Positions 37,016-47,900 of a stretch of DNA of 64,000 bases are shown in pieces. The DNA comes from Opitutus sp. ER46 (lineage in GTDB: Bacteria; Verrucomicrobiota; Verrucomicrobiia; Opitutales; Opitutaceae), in assembly GCF_003054705.1 (NCBI RefSeq), contig NZ_QAYX01000019.1, positions 1-64,000 of the forward strand, read 5' to 3'. Every line of letters begins with the position of its first letter. Position 1 is the first letter of the stretch. A model generated the notes under the pieces. It was not told the origin of the DNA. It saw only the letters and a program-made list of their open reading frames with translations, and made no database searches. A program made the translations under genes and the position numbers.

Positions 37016-38176
37016 TCAGCGCGCGGACGCGCCCCACGCCTTTATTCCCCCGCGCAAGCTGGTCACATTCGTGAACCCGTGCCGGCTGCGAAAATACTCG
37101 GCCGCCCGCAGGCTGCGCACGCCGCCGGCGCAGTACACGACCGTCGGGCGCCCCGGATCCAGCGCGCCCAGATCGGCGGTGCCCCGCTCGATCTCGCTCA
37201 GCGGCACCAGGACCGAGGGCTCGATCGCACTCAGTTCCCGTTCCCAGCTTTCGCGCACGTCCACGACCTGCACGCGCTGCGTGAGCCGGGCCTTGAACTC
37301 AGCCACGTCCACCTCGCGAGGCAGCGGCGCATCCGCGTTCACCCCGCGGTGCGCCGGCTTTGCGTCGGACGTCGCCTGCGCTCCGTGACCCGGCACCGCG
37401 CAGGTTTCGCCGTAGCCTTCCGGTGGCAGGTCGGTGATTTGCCGGCTCCGCGGGTCCGCCGCGAAGCGGACGACCTGCGTCGCCATGTCGAGCGCGTCCC
37501 AGAGGAGCAGCCGGCCCGACAACGGTTCGCCAATGCCCGTGAGCAGCTTGATCGCCTCCACCGCCTGCACCGTTCCGATCAGTCCTGGCAGCACGCCGAG
37601 CACGCCGCCCTCGGCGCAGTTCGGCACGGTGCCGGGCTCCGGCGGCTCCGGGAAGAGGCAGCGATACGTCGGCCCGCCGCGCCAGTTGAAGACGCTCGCC
37701 TGTCCTTCGAAACCCTGGATCGCGCCGTACACGAGCGGTCGGTTCTCCAGCACGCACGCGTCGTTCACCAGGTACCGCGTGCCAAAGTTGTCGGAGCCGT
37801 CCACCACCACGTCGACCCCGCGGACGAGCTCTCGCGCGTTCCGGCGCGTCAGCCGCATCGGGTGCGCCGTGACCGTGATGAACCGGTTGAGCGCGCGCAG
37901 CCGCCGCGCCGCGGATTCCGCCTTCGGCTGGCCGGCATCGGCCTCAGTGTAGAGCACCTGCCGCTGCAGGTTCGACACATCGATCCGATCGTCGTCGACG
38001 ATCTCGATCCGCCCCACGCCGGCCGCGGCCAGGTACAGCAGCGCCGGACACCCCAGCCCGCCGGCGCCGATGACGAGCACCGACGCAGCCTTGAGTTTCT
38101 CCTGCGCCTCCGGCCCAAAGCCCGGCAGCGAAAGGTGCCGCTGATAACGCGCGATCTCGTCGTGGGAGAGTTTCAT
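37016..38176 (-). CDS. ThiF/MoeB-type adenylyltransferase with C-terminal rhodanese domain
   Basis: 386 residues. E1-like domain: VLVIGAGGLGCPALLYLAAA (nucleotide site), IVDDDRIDVSNLQRQVLYTE, DVVVDGSDNFGTRYLVNDAC, NCAEGGVLGVLPGLIGTVQA (conserved Cys). Rhodanese domain from about residue 285 with active-site loop VVYCAGGVRSLRAAE. It should adenylate and sulfurylate the C-terminal Gly-Gly of ThiS (and perhaps MoaD), like MoeZ/MOCS3. Unusually, the two CxxC zinc pairs of MoeB are missing: TYRC stands where CYRC is expected and DPRSRQI where the second pair should be. Between thiH and thiD, which argues for a ThiS role. Confidence 0.9.
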   Translation of the reverse strand: MKLSHDEIARYQRHLSLPGFGPEAQEKLKAASVLVIGAGGLGCPALLYLAAAGVGRIEIVDDDRIDVSNLQRQVLYTEADAGQPKAESAARRLRALNRFITVTAHPMRLTRRNARELVRGVDVVVDGSDNFGTRYLVNDACVLENRPLVYGAIQGFEGQASVFNWRGGPTYRCLFPEPPEPGTVPNCAEGGVLGVLPGLIGTVQAVEAIKLLTGIGEPLSGRLLLWDALDMATQVVRFAADPRSRQITDLPPEGYGETCAVPGHGAQATSDAKPAHRGVNADAPLPREVDVAEFKARLTQRVQVVDVRESWERELSAIEPSVLVPLSEIERGTADLGALDPGRPTVVYCAGGVRSLRAAEYFRSRHGFTNVTSLRGGIKAWGASAR

Positions 38177-38339
38177 GGGAAGCGAGCCGAGAACCTGATT
38201 CGCCCCTCGAAAAGGGCAAGCAGCAGAGGCGGCTGTAGGCGATACGCTTTAGGCGATAGGCGAAAAGGCGCCTAAACGCCCGACCACATGCCGCGCACCG
38301 TCCCAACCCGCCGCCCGGCCCCGGCCGGGCCGGCGGCCC

Positions 38340-39503
38340 CTACCCCGCCAATTCGGTTTTCGCGCCAGCGAAAGCCGAATCCGAATCGAAAACCGAATCC
38401 CAGTCTTTGAACACCGGCGTGTAGCCCTGGCTGCGGAGGTACGCGGCGACCTCGGGCGTGGTGCGGGTGTCGTGGATCGCAAACTGCTCAAGCGACTCCG
38501 GCTCCGCCGCGTAGCCACCTGGATTCGTCCGCGCCTCCGCGCTCATCGAGGTCACCCCGAGCCGGATGGCGTGGTTCCGGAACCGCGGGCTCTCGCGTGT
38601 CGAGAGCGTGAGCTCCACCTCCGGGCTGAACAGTCGGTACGCGCAGAAGGCCTGGACCAGGTTGCGTTCACTCGTCGGCGTCACCTGGATCTCCGCGCCC
38701 GCATGCGGCCGCAGCCGCGGGAACGAGATGGCCAGCCGCGAACGCCAGTAGTTTTTTTCCAGATACTGCAGGTGCAGGCCGAGAAACCACGCGTCGGTCC
38801 GCCACTCGCTCAGGCCGTACAGCGCGCCGAGCCCGATCTTCTTCAGCCCGGCGCGGCCCAGCCGGTCCGGCGTCTCCAGCCGGAAACGCATGTCAGCCTT
38901 CGGGCCTTTCAGGTGATACCGGACATACGCCTCCGGATCATACGTCTCCTGGAAAACGATCACCGCGCTCAGGCCTTCGCGCGCGAGGGACGCGTACTCG
39001 GCCTCGCTGATCGGCTGCACCTCCATCGAAAGGTTGGCGAACGACGGACGCAGGAGCCGCAGCGCGTTGGCGAAGTAGTCGTGGCTCGCGTGCTTCGATT
39101 CGCCCGTGACGAACAGCACGTGCTCGATTCCACGCGAACGCAGGACCGCCGCCTCGGCGCGAATCTCGTCGTCGTTGAGCACCTTGCGCGGAATCCGGTT
39201 CTGCGCGCTGAACCCGCAGTACGTGCAGACGTTGGCGCACACGTTCGTCAGGTAAAGCGGCGCGAAGAGCTGAATCGTGTGCCCGAACCGCTCCACCGTG
39301 CGCTGGTGACTGAGCTGCGCCATCTCCTCAAGGAAAGGCACAGCGGCCGGGGAAAGCAGCGCCGCCAGGTCGTCGAGTCCGAGCCGCCCGCCCGCGCGGG
39401 CCCGGGCGAGCGCGCTGCCCACCTCGGCCGCGGTCTTCTCCCCGATGCTCGCCGTGACGTCGCCGAAACGGTGCTGCTGCCAGGTATCGTAAAACGTGCT
39501 CAT
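38340..39503 (-). CDS. thiH: 2-iminoacetate synthase
   Basis: 387 residues, radical SAM enzyme cleaving tyrosine to dehydroglycine and p-cresol for thiazole synthesis. The cluster-binding CxxxCxxC is in LTNVCANVCTYCGFSAQNRI. Other family blocks: GIEHVLFVTGESKHASHDYF, SMEVQPISEAEYASL, GALYGLSEWRTDAWFLGLHL, ISFPRLRPHAGAE and SAEARTNPGGYA. The gene is seven bases after thiG. Use of ThiH rather than ThiO indicates an oxygen-sensitive route. Confidence 0.97.
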   Translation of the reverse strand: MSTFYDTWQQHRFGDVTASIGEKTAAEVGSALARARAGGRLGLDDLAALLSPAAVPFLEEMAQLSHQRTVERFGHTIQLFAPLYLTNVCANVCTYCGFSAQNRIPRKVLNDDEIRAEAAVLRSRGIEHVLFVTGESKHASHDYFANALRLLRPSFANLSMEVQPISEAEYASLAREGLSAVIVFQETYDPEAYVRYHLKGPKADMRFRLETPDRLGRAGLKKIGLGALYGLSEWRTDAWFLGLHLQYLEKNYWRSRLAISFPRLRPHAGAEIQVTPTSERNLVQAFCAYRLFSPEVELTLSTRESPRFRNHAIRLGVTSMSAEARTNPGGYAAEPESLEQFAIHDTRTTPEVAAYLRSQGYTPVFKDWDSVFDSDSAFAGAKTELAG

Positions 39504-39510
39504 GGGCGCC

Positions 39511-40311
39511 TCACGCGGTGGCTTCGCTCAGGAACGCGGTGAGCGGCGAGGTTGCGCTCGCCTCGAGCTTTGCCTTGCCCGGCGCGTGCTGCGCCAGGCC
39601 GGCCTCGTACGCGAGCCGGCCGGCCTCAACCCCGCGGCGGAACGCGTCGCCCATCGCCACCGGATCCGCCGCCGCCGCGATCGCGGTGTTCACCAGCACG
39701 GCGTCCGCACCGAGCTCCAGCGCCGCCGCCGCGTGCGAGGGCGCGCCAAGTCCGGCATCCACGACCACGGGCACACGGCTCTGGGCGAGGATGATCTCGA
39801 GGAAGGCGCGCGATTCGAGGCCGCGGTTGCTGCCGATCGGGGCGCCGAGCGGCATCACCGCTGCCGCCCCCGCCTCCTCGAGCTGCTTGCACAGCACCGG
39901 GTCGGCGTGGACGTACGGGAGGACCACAAAGCCGCGGCGGACGAGTTCACGCGTCGCGGCAAGCGTCTCGATCGGGTCGGGCATGAGGTACTTCGGATCG
40001 GGGTGGATCTCGAGTTTCAGCCAATTCGTCTCCAGTGCCTCGCGCGCCAGTTCCGCCGCCAGCACCGCTTCCTTCGCATCGCGCACACCCGAGGTGTTCG
40101 GCAGCAGCCGGTACCGGCCGGGCTCGAGGTAATCGAGGATGTCGTCCGGCCGGCCGTCGGTCCGCACCCGGCGCAGCGCCACGGTGACGAGCGACGCCCC
40201 CGTCGCGGCCAGGCTGGCCCGCATGACGTCGCCCGAGCTGTACTTGCCGGTGCCAACGAAGAGCCGCGAGGAAAGTTCCACGCCGGCGATGACGAGAGGG
40301 TTGGATTTCAT
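39511..40311 (-). CDS. thiG: Thiazole synthase
   Basis: 266 residues, TIM barrel. It joins dehydroglycine, deoxyxylulose-phosphate and ThiS-thiocarboxylate into thiazole phosphate. Motifs: [57 protein letters not shown] (Schiff-base lysine region), [54 protein letters not shown]. The ATG at 40311 is the family start; a much longer upstream frame overlaps the ThiE gene and is discarded. Works in complex with ThiS and ThiH. Confidence 0.97.
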   Translation of the reverse strand: MKSNPLVIAGVELSSRLFVGTGKYSSGDVMRASLAATGASLVTVALRRVRTDGRPDDILDYLEPGRYRLLPNTSGVRDAKEAVLAAELAREALETNWLKLEIHPDPKYLMPDPIETLAATRELVRRGFVVLPYVHADPVLCKQLEEAGAAAVMPLGAPIGSNRGLESRAFLEIILAQSRVPVVVDAGLGAPSHAAAALELGADAVLVNTAIAAAADPVAMGDAFRRGVEAGRLAYEAGLAQHAPGKAKLEASATSPLTAFLSEATA

Positions 40312-40367
40312 GGGAAGATGGGTGCGGGGCTTGCGGAGCGGTTGGGGAAAGGAACTGGCGGGGGCGA

Positions 40368-41657
40368 TCAGCCGATCGCAGGCGCTGGCGCGCGCGAGCA
40401 TGCGCCGACGGCCGCCTGCTCCCACGCGGCCACGAGCGCGGCGTAGTTCGCCTCCACGCGCCCGTCGCGGAACAGCACCGAGGACACCGCCGCGCCAGCG
40501 GCGCCGGTCGAGCGCACGGCCGCGAGGTCGGCCGCGCCGATGCCGCCGATCGCCCACGCCGGCAGCGGCGCGAGCTGCGCCACGAGCTCGCGAATACCGT
40601 CCGCGCCCAGGATCGGCGCGAGCTTCCGCTTGTTGGTCGTGAACCGCCACGGGCCCACGCCGACGTAGTCCAGCGCGCCCGCCGCCCGCGCCGCCGCGGC
40701 GTCCGCCGCATTGTTCACCGTGCCGCCAAGGAGCCGCCCGGGCCCCAGCCGCTCTCGCGCTGCGCGCCAGTCGCCGTCCGTCCGCCCCAGGTGCACGCCG
40801 TCGGCGCCGGTCGCAAGCGCGACCTCGACGCTGTCGTTGATCAGGCAAAGCGCCCCGCGCGCGTGGCAGATGTCCACCACCTGCCGTGCGGTCTCGCGCC
40901 AGCGCGCCGGCTCCGCGCCTTTCATCCGCAATTGCAGGAGCCGCGCGCCCGCGCCCACCAGCCGCGTCGCCTGTTCCACGTGCGACAGCGGGAGGCCGTC
41001 CTGCGTGAGGCACATCAGCGGCGGCAGCGACGGCCGCACCGCGGCGCCGCTCGCCGAAGCGACCCGCGCTTGCAGCTCGCGAAAGGCCTGCACCGGATCC
41101 GGCGCCTCCCAAACCGCGCCGATCACCGCCACGCCGTCGAAGCCGAGCGCAAGCGCCTGAGCGGCGTTCGCCGCCGTGACGCCGCCCAACGCCAGTACCT
41201 CCGGCCTCCGTTCCTCGCCGGTCCGAGCGCGCAACCAGGAACTTACCGCGGCGAGTTCGCCCGCCGCAACCGGTCCGTGCCCGGGTTTCGAGACCGAGGC
41301 AAAGACCGGGCAGAAGAACACGCTCGGATACCGGCCCGCTGCGGCTCGCAGCGTCGCGAGGTCATGACACGAGCGGCTGACCGCGGACGCATCGCCCGCG
41401 ACCGACGCGGGCTCGGCGCCAGGGTCCCTGTGATGCACGCCGCCCAGCCCAAAGCGCGCCGCGAGTTCGTGGTGCTGGTGCAGCACCAGCCGCGCGCGCC
41501 AACGCGTCGGCACCCCCTGCAGCCAGGCTGCGAGCGCCACCGCGGATGCGTGCGGTTTGCGCACGTGGTAACGCTCGAGTCCGGCCGCGCAAAGCGCGTC
41601 GAGCACGGCCAGCTCATCGGCGCGGTCGCGCTCGGGACTTATGACCACCAGCGTCAT
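40368..41657 (-). CDS. thiE: TenI-like/ThiE fusion, thiamine phosphate synthase
   Basis: 429 residues with two tandem TMP-TENI barrels. Residues 1-200 are the TenI-like type ([69 protein letters not shown]), the separate small protein found in Bacteroidetes thi operons. Residues about 212-429 are a full Thi[72 protein letters not shown] and [10 protein letters not shown]. The second half should couple HMP-PP and thiazole phosphate; the first resembles thiazole tautomerase. Six bases after thiS. The pairing makes sense as channeling but is inferred. Confidence 0.93.
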   Translation of the reverse strand: MTLVVISPERDRADELAVLDALCAAGLERYHVRKPHASAVALAAWLQGVPTRWRARLVLHQHHELAARFGLGGVHHRDPGAEPASVAGDASAVSRSCHDLATLRAAAGRYPSVFFCPVFASVSKPGHGPVAAGELAAVSSWLRARTGEERRPEVLALGGVTAANAAQALALGFDGVAVIGAVWEAPDPVQAFRELQARVASASGAAVRPSLPPLMCLTQDGLPLSHVEQATRLVGAGARLLQLRMKGAEPARWRETARQVVDICHARGALCLINDSVEVALATGADGVHLGRTDGDWRAARERLGPGRLLGGTVNNAADAAAARAAGALDYVGVGPWRFTTNKRKLAPILGADGIRELVAQLAPLPAWAIGGIGAADLAAVRSTGAAGAAVSSVLFRDGRVEANYAALVAAWEQAAVGACSRAPAPAIG

Positions 41658-41663
41658 GCGGCG

Positions 41664-43879
<2,216 letters not shown>

Positions 43880-43954
43880 CTAGGTTTGGTATGTGGCCTC
43901 CTCCTGCCGCGCTCATCATTACCGAAGGTGCCAGCTCCCCGCTACTTGCAGCGG

Positions 43955-44055
43955 ATCCTGTTTTCCCTACGGCGGTGTTAAGCGCATCAGGTTCGAAGAC
44001 TTTAGGAGCGGAACGTGCTCCATTCTCAGCCCAGCGCCCCGGGCTCGCCTAAACG
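43955..44055 (-). ncRNA. TPP riboswitch (THI element)
   Basis: On the minus strand, upstream of thiC: GGGGCGCTGGGCTGAGAATG, then CGAACCTGATGCGCTTAACA and CGTAGGGAA (43962-43970). These are the conserved CUGAGA and CCUGAU...GCGUAGGGAA boxes of the THI element. A CCGCTgcaagtAGCGG hairpin follows (about 43937-43953), probably part of the expression platform. Thiamine pyrophosphate should repress the thiC operon. Confidence 0.96.
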
Positions 44056-44224
44056 AGGTGACGGGTAAGAGGCACCCCGACGTCGGAATTTTCAAATCAA
44101 AATTGTGGCGTACACCGGCCGCGGGCCGCTGCCGCCGGCCCAACCTCCTCCACGCGAATAGCAACCGAGCGGCGAAATGCCAGCGCGGTCCTTATGACAA
44201 GTTATGTCGAAAAAAGTCTGGACC

Positions 44225-44418
44225 GGCGGATCTGGAGTGTCACCGTCGATCCCGCATCAGGAACGAGTCAGCCGTAAAAAAGCTGGCTCCGCCAACCGGG
44301 CCGGGAGCGGCCACGGTGGATCGAGCGAAAGCTCGGATGTGCGTCGCCCGCAAGGGTGGCGAACCAAGAACGCTCCCGAAGATGAGGACCGACCTGATGC
44401 ACACCAGGTCGGTTTTTT
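44225..44418 (+). ncRNA. Candidate structured RNA ending in an intrinsic terminator
   Basis: No convincing protein. Several helices can be drawn: GTCAGC/GCTGGC (about 44267-44286), CGAGC-GAAA-GCTCG (44322-44335), CGCCC-GCAA-GGGTGGCG (44345-44361), long-range GGGAGCG (44303-44309) with CGCTCCC (44371-44377), and TCGATCC (44246-44252) with GGATCGA (44318-44324), which would cross the previous helix as a pseudoknot. It ends in ACCGACCTG/CAGGTCGGT (44388-44413) plus six Ts. I do not recognise the class; it lacks the boxes of TPP, cobalamin, SAM-I, c-di-GMP-I and RNase P RNAs. It could be a trans-acting RNA or a leader for the small protein 49 bases downstream. The 5' end is a guess. Confidence 0.5.
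44388..44418 (+). terminator. Intrinsic terminator of the candidate RNA
   Basis: Nine-base-pair stem ACCGACCTG/CAGGTCGGT, eight-base loop, then a T-run at 44413-44418. The T-run is on the plus strand only. Confidence 0.85.
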
Positions 44419-44466
44419 GTTTTCACCGGATGCGCGATCACGTCCCACACCGAAAATCACGCACAC

Positions 44467-44730
44467 ATGAACACTAGCAGCTCGTTGTCCGGTCTCCGCG
44501 TCCGCGCGGAAAACCCTAACCATCACTTGTGGAACAACCACGGCACGTGGTTCCTCCACTACACGATCCATCCGACGCCCTTCACGAAGGAGCGCGTCCG
44601 CCGCTCGCTCGGCACCAAGGACCTGAAGGTCGCCCGCACGCGGCGCGATGCCTTCTTCGCCCACTTGGCGACCCAAGCCGGCAAGGAGGCCGTCCAGCCG
44701 GTTGCCACCAAGGCGGCGGTCGCAGCCTGA
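44467..44730 (+). CDS. Small protein resembling the arm-binding N-terminus of a tyrosine recombinase
   Basis: 87 residues. The central part (HHLWNNHGTWFLHYTIHPTP, FTKERVRRSLGTKDLKVARTRRDAF) resembles the start of phage-type integrases, where a three-stranded sheet binds arm-type DNA sites and is followed by 'LGT.D...A...RD'. There is no catalytic domain, and the tail (VQPVATKAAVAA) is low-complexity. It sits alone between two intrinsic terminators. It could be a stand-alone DNA-binding domain, an excisionase-like factor or a degraded integrase. No nearby att-like repeat was seen. Function not assigned. Confidence 0.6.
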   Translation: MNTSSSLSGLRVRAENPNHHLWNNHGTWFLHYTIHPTPFTKERVRRSLGTKDLKVARTRRDAFFAHLATQAGKEAVQPVATKAAVAA

Positions 44731-44761
44731 GTTCGCTCCGTTTTCAGCACACACACACGAA

Positions 44762-44792
44762 AAAGCCGCGCCTTGTTGGCGCGGCTTTTTTG
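44762..44792 (+). terminator. Intrinsic terminator after the 87-aa gene
   Basis: AAGCCGCGCC and GGCGCGGCTT pair around a five-base loop, followed by a T-run to 44791. A-rich bases on the other side would allow weak bidirectional use, ending the giant LysM gene transcript from the right. Confidence 0.88.
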
Positions 44793-44823
44793 TGTCCGGA
44801 GTCGTCGATCGCGCTCGCCGGGT

Positions 44824-44945
44824 AGGTCACTGAGCACACGGAGAGACGACCCGAGGGCACGGAGATCACGCGAACTGAAAACAGCCCGACGCCAGGCCTC
44901 GGTGCCCTCCTCCGGCCTCAGTGCACTCTGTGTCGCTCCCTTCTC
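44824..44945. repeat. CACGGAG-type inverted repeat block
   Basis: GAGCACACGGAGAGACGACC (44832-44851) and GGGCACGGAG on the left; CCTCGGTGCCCTCCTCCGGC (44899-44918) and CACTCTGTGTCGCTCC on the right. The same inverted block occurs in the gaps at 36889-37003 and 57263-57361. Confidence 0.7.
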
Positions 44946-44990
44946 TTCGGGTCGGGGTCGCGGTCGGTCGGAACCCCAGCCAAACAGTGG

Positions 44991-47900
44991 TCAAGGGATT
45001 CGGAGGCGCTGGCCGGGGCGCAGGGAGTTTTCGCCGCGGAGGAGGTCGCGGTTGGCGTCGTAGATGTCCTGCCAGCGGTTGCCGCTGCCGTAATAACGCT
45101 GGCTGATCCGCGTGAGCGAATCGCCCTCGACGACCACGTGGATGCGCGTCGGCGCCGGCGCGGGGGCGACGGGTTGGGCCGTCGTCGGAGCGCTCGGGGC
45201 CGCGACCGTCTGCGGCGCGCTCGGAATCACGTAGCTCGGGGCGTTCGGATTTAGCACCCGCGCGGCCGAGGCAATTTGCTCGAGCGTCGCCTGCGCCTGC
45301 CTGAGGCGCGCCGTGATCGCGGCATTCTCCTGCTGTAGGAAGGTTACCCGGGTGGTCCGGTCGCGATCGAGCGCCTGGACCGTCTCGGTCAGCCGCGCGA
45401 TCTCGGCGCGCGCCGTGGTGAGGTCGCGCTGCGCCCCGGCAAGTTGGTTCGCGGCCGCAGCGAGGCTCGCCGCGCGCTGCTCGGCCTCCTGCCGGGCCTG
45501 CTCGATCTGCGCCAGGCGCGCCCTTTCAGCGCGGAGCGAGGCCAGTTCAGCCTGCGCGTCACGCAGGTCGTTGGTGAGTTTCTCGTTCGCTCCGGTGATC
45601 TCGGCCACGGTGCCGGCGGTGCGCTGGCCGACCGACTGGGCGTCGGCGAACTTGCCGCGCAGGTCTTCCACCGCGGTGCGCAGGGTGGCGGCGTCCGCCG
45701 ATGCCGCGGTCAGCCGGGTGTTGTCGGCCTGGAGACTCGCGACCTGGGCCCCGAGGTCCTTCACGTTGCCCTGCAGCCGCTCGTTTGCCTCGGACAGATC
45801 GTTGATCTTGGCGAGCTGCTCCTGGGCGACGCGGTTCGCCGCCGCAAAGCGCGTGCGCAGGTCGTTGAGCTCGGACTTCGAGCCTTCGGTCGACTGCCGC
45901 AACTGCGCCAGCTGCTGCTCGAGCGTGGTCTTCTCCGTGGCGAGCTTCTCGTTCACCTCCATCAGCTCGCCCACGGTGGTGGCCTGCTGCTGGGTCGCCT
46001 TGGCGGCGTCGGCGTACTTTGCCTGCATCGCGGCGTACTCGGTCCGCACCTTCTCGGTCTCGCCCTGGGCGGCGATCACCGACTGGCGCAGTTCCGCGAG
46101 CTGCTGGTCCGCCGTGTTGAGCCGCGTGAAGAGCTGCTCCACCTGCGTGCGCAGCGTGTCGCGTTCCTGCGTCGGCGCCTTCAGCGCCTCACGGGCCTGC
46201 TCGAGTTCGCGGGTGCGGGTCTCGAGCGCGGTGTTGAGATTCGCCTGCGCGCCGCGGGTCCGCTCCAACTCGGTCTGCGCTGCGGTCAGCTGCGCCCGAA
46301 GGTCGTCCGTCGCCGCCTTCACATTCGAATCCTCCGCCGCCTTCACCTGCATCAGCGCGCGGTTGGCATCGGACAGCGCCCGGTTCGACTCGCGCGCGCC
46401 CTGCAGTTGCGCGGCGAAGGTCGCGAGCTCCTGCGCGGAACTCTTGCGCTCGGCGTCGAGCTGCGACTCCAACGAACGCACGTGCTCCTGGAGCGTCTGC
46501 ATCTCCAGCTTCATGGCGTCGGTCGGCGCCGCCTTGATCGCCGCCGCCTGGGCCGCGAGCGCCGCCGCCGTGCCCTGCTTCGAAACTTCGAGGTCCTTCT
46601 GCAGGCTGTCGTTGGTCGCCGTCAGCTCCGCAATCGTACTGCTCGCCGCCTCGAGCTGAGCGGTGAGTTTCTCCACCGACTGCCGCGCGCGCAGGGCGTC
46701 CTGCTGCACGCCGGTGAGCCGGTCGCGCTCGGCTTCGGCGTCGGCCAGCTGCTTCGCCAGGTTCGTCCGCTCGCGCTCGAGCGTCTCGCGCGCCTGCTGG
46801 GCCTGCGCCCGCGCCTGTTGCTCCTGCGCGAGGGTCTGCTCGCGCTGCTGCAACGCGCGCTGGAGGCTGGCGCGTTCGGCGGCAGCATCCTCCGCACTCT
46901 TGCGCGCCTCGGCCAGCGCCTGCGTCCGCTGCGTCAGCTCCTGCTGCAAGGTCGTCTTCTCCGCGCCGAGCGACTCGGCGGTCTTGCCCGTCTCCGCCAA
47001 CGCCTGTTCGCGTTTCGCGAGTTCCTGCCGAAGCGCCGTCTTCTCTATCGTCAGCGCATCGGCTGTCTTGCCTGCTTCGGCGAGCGCCTGTTCGCGCTTT
47101 GAAAGTTCTTCCTGCAATGCCGTCTTTTCGGACTCGAGCGCCGTACGGGCCTGCTGCGCCTGCGCCAGCGCGTCGCGCTGCTGCTTGAGTTCCGTCTCGA
47201 GTGTCGCCTTGTCGCGGACGAGTGCGTCGCGGGCCTTGCCGGCGTCGGACGCCTCCACCTGCAGCGCCGCGAGCGTGGCCTGGGCGGCCTTGGCCGCCGC
47301 GGTCTGCACCGCGATCGCCGCCGCCCCACCCTGCTTGGCGCCATCGAGTTCCTTGCGCAGCGACGCGACCGTGCCGGAAAGATCGGCGTTGGCGCGGTTC
47401 GCCGCGTCGAGGTCGGCCGCCAGCTTCTCCGCGCGCGTCCGCTCCTGCGCGGCGTCCTGCTGCGCCGCCGTGAGCCGGTCGCGCTCGGCGGTGACGTCGG
47501 CCAGCTGTCGGGTCAGCTCGGCCTTCGTCTGCTCCAGCGCCTCGCGGGCCTGCTGTTCACGCGCGAGCGACTGTTGCTGGGCCGTCTTCTCCGCGGTGAG
47601 GGCTTCGCCCGCCTTGCCCGCTTCGGCCAGGGCCTGCTCGCGTTTCGAAAGTTCCGCCTCCAACGCCGTCTTTTCGGACTCGAGCGCCGTACGGGCCTGC
47701 TGCGCCTGCGCCAGCGCGTCGCGCTGCTGCTTGAGCTCCGTCTCGAGTGTCGCCTTGTCGCGGACGAGTGCGTCGCGGGCCTTGCCGGCGTCGGACGCCT
47801 CCACCTGCAGCGCCGCCAGCGTGGCCTGGGCGGCCTTGGCCGCCGCGGTCTGCACCGCGATCGCCGCCGCCCCACCCTGCTTGGCGCCGTCGAGTTCCTT

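Noticed and set aside
44204-44470. Plus-strand ORF of 88 codons across the candidate RNA
   Set aside because: No domain-like sequence, runs through the intrinsic terminator hairpin and overlaps helices; treated as non-coding.
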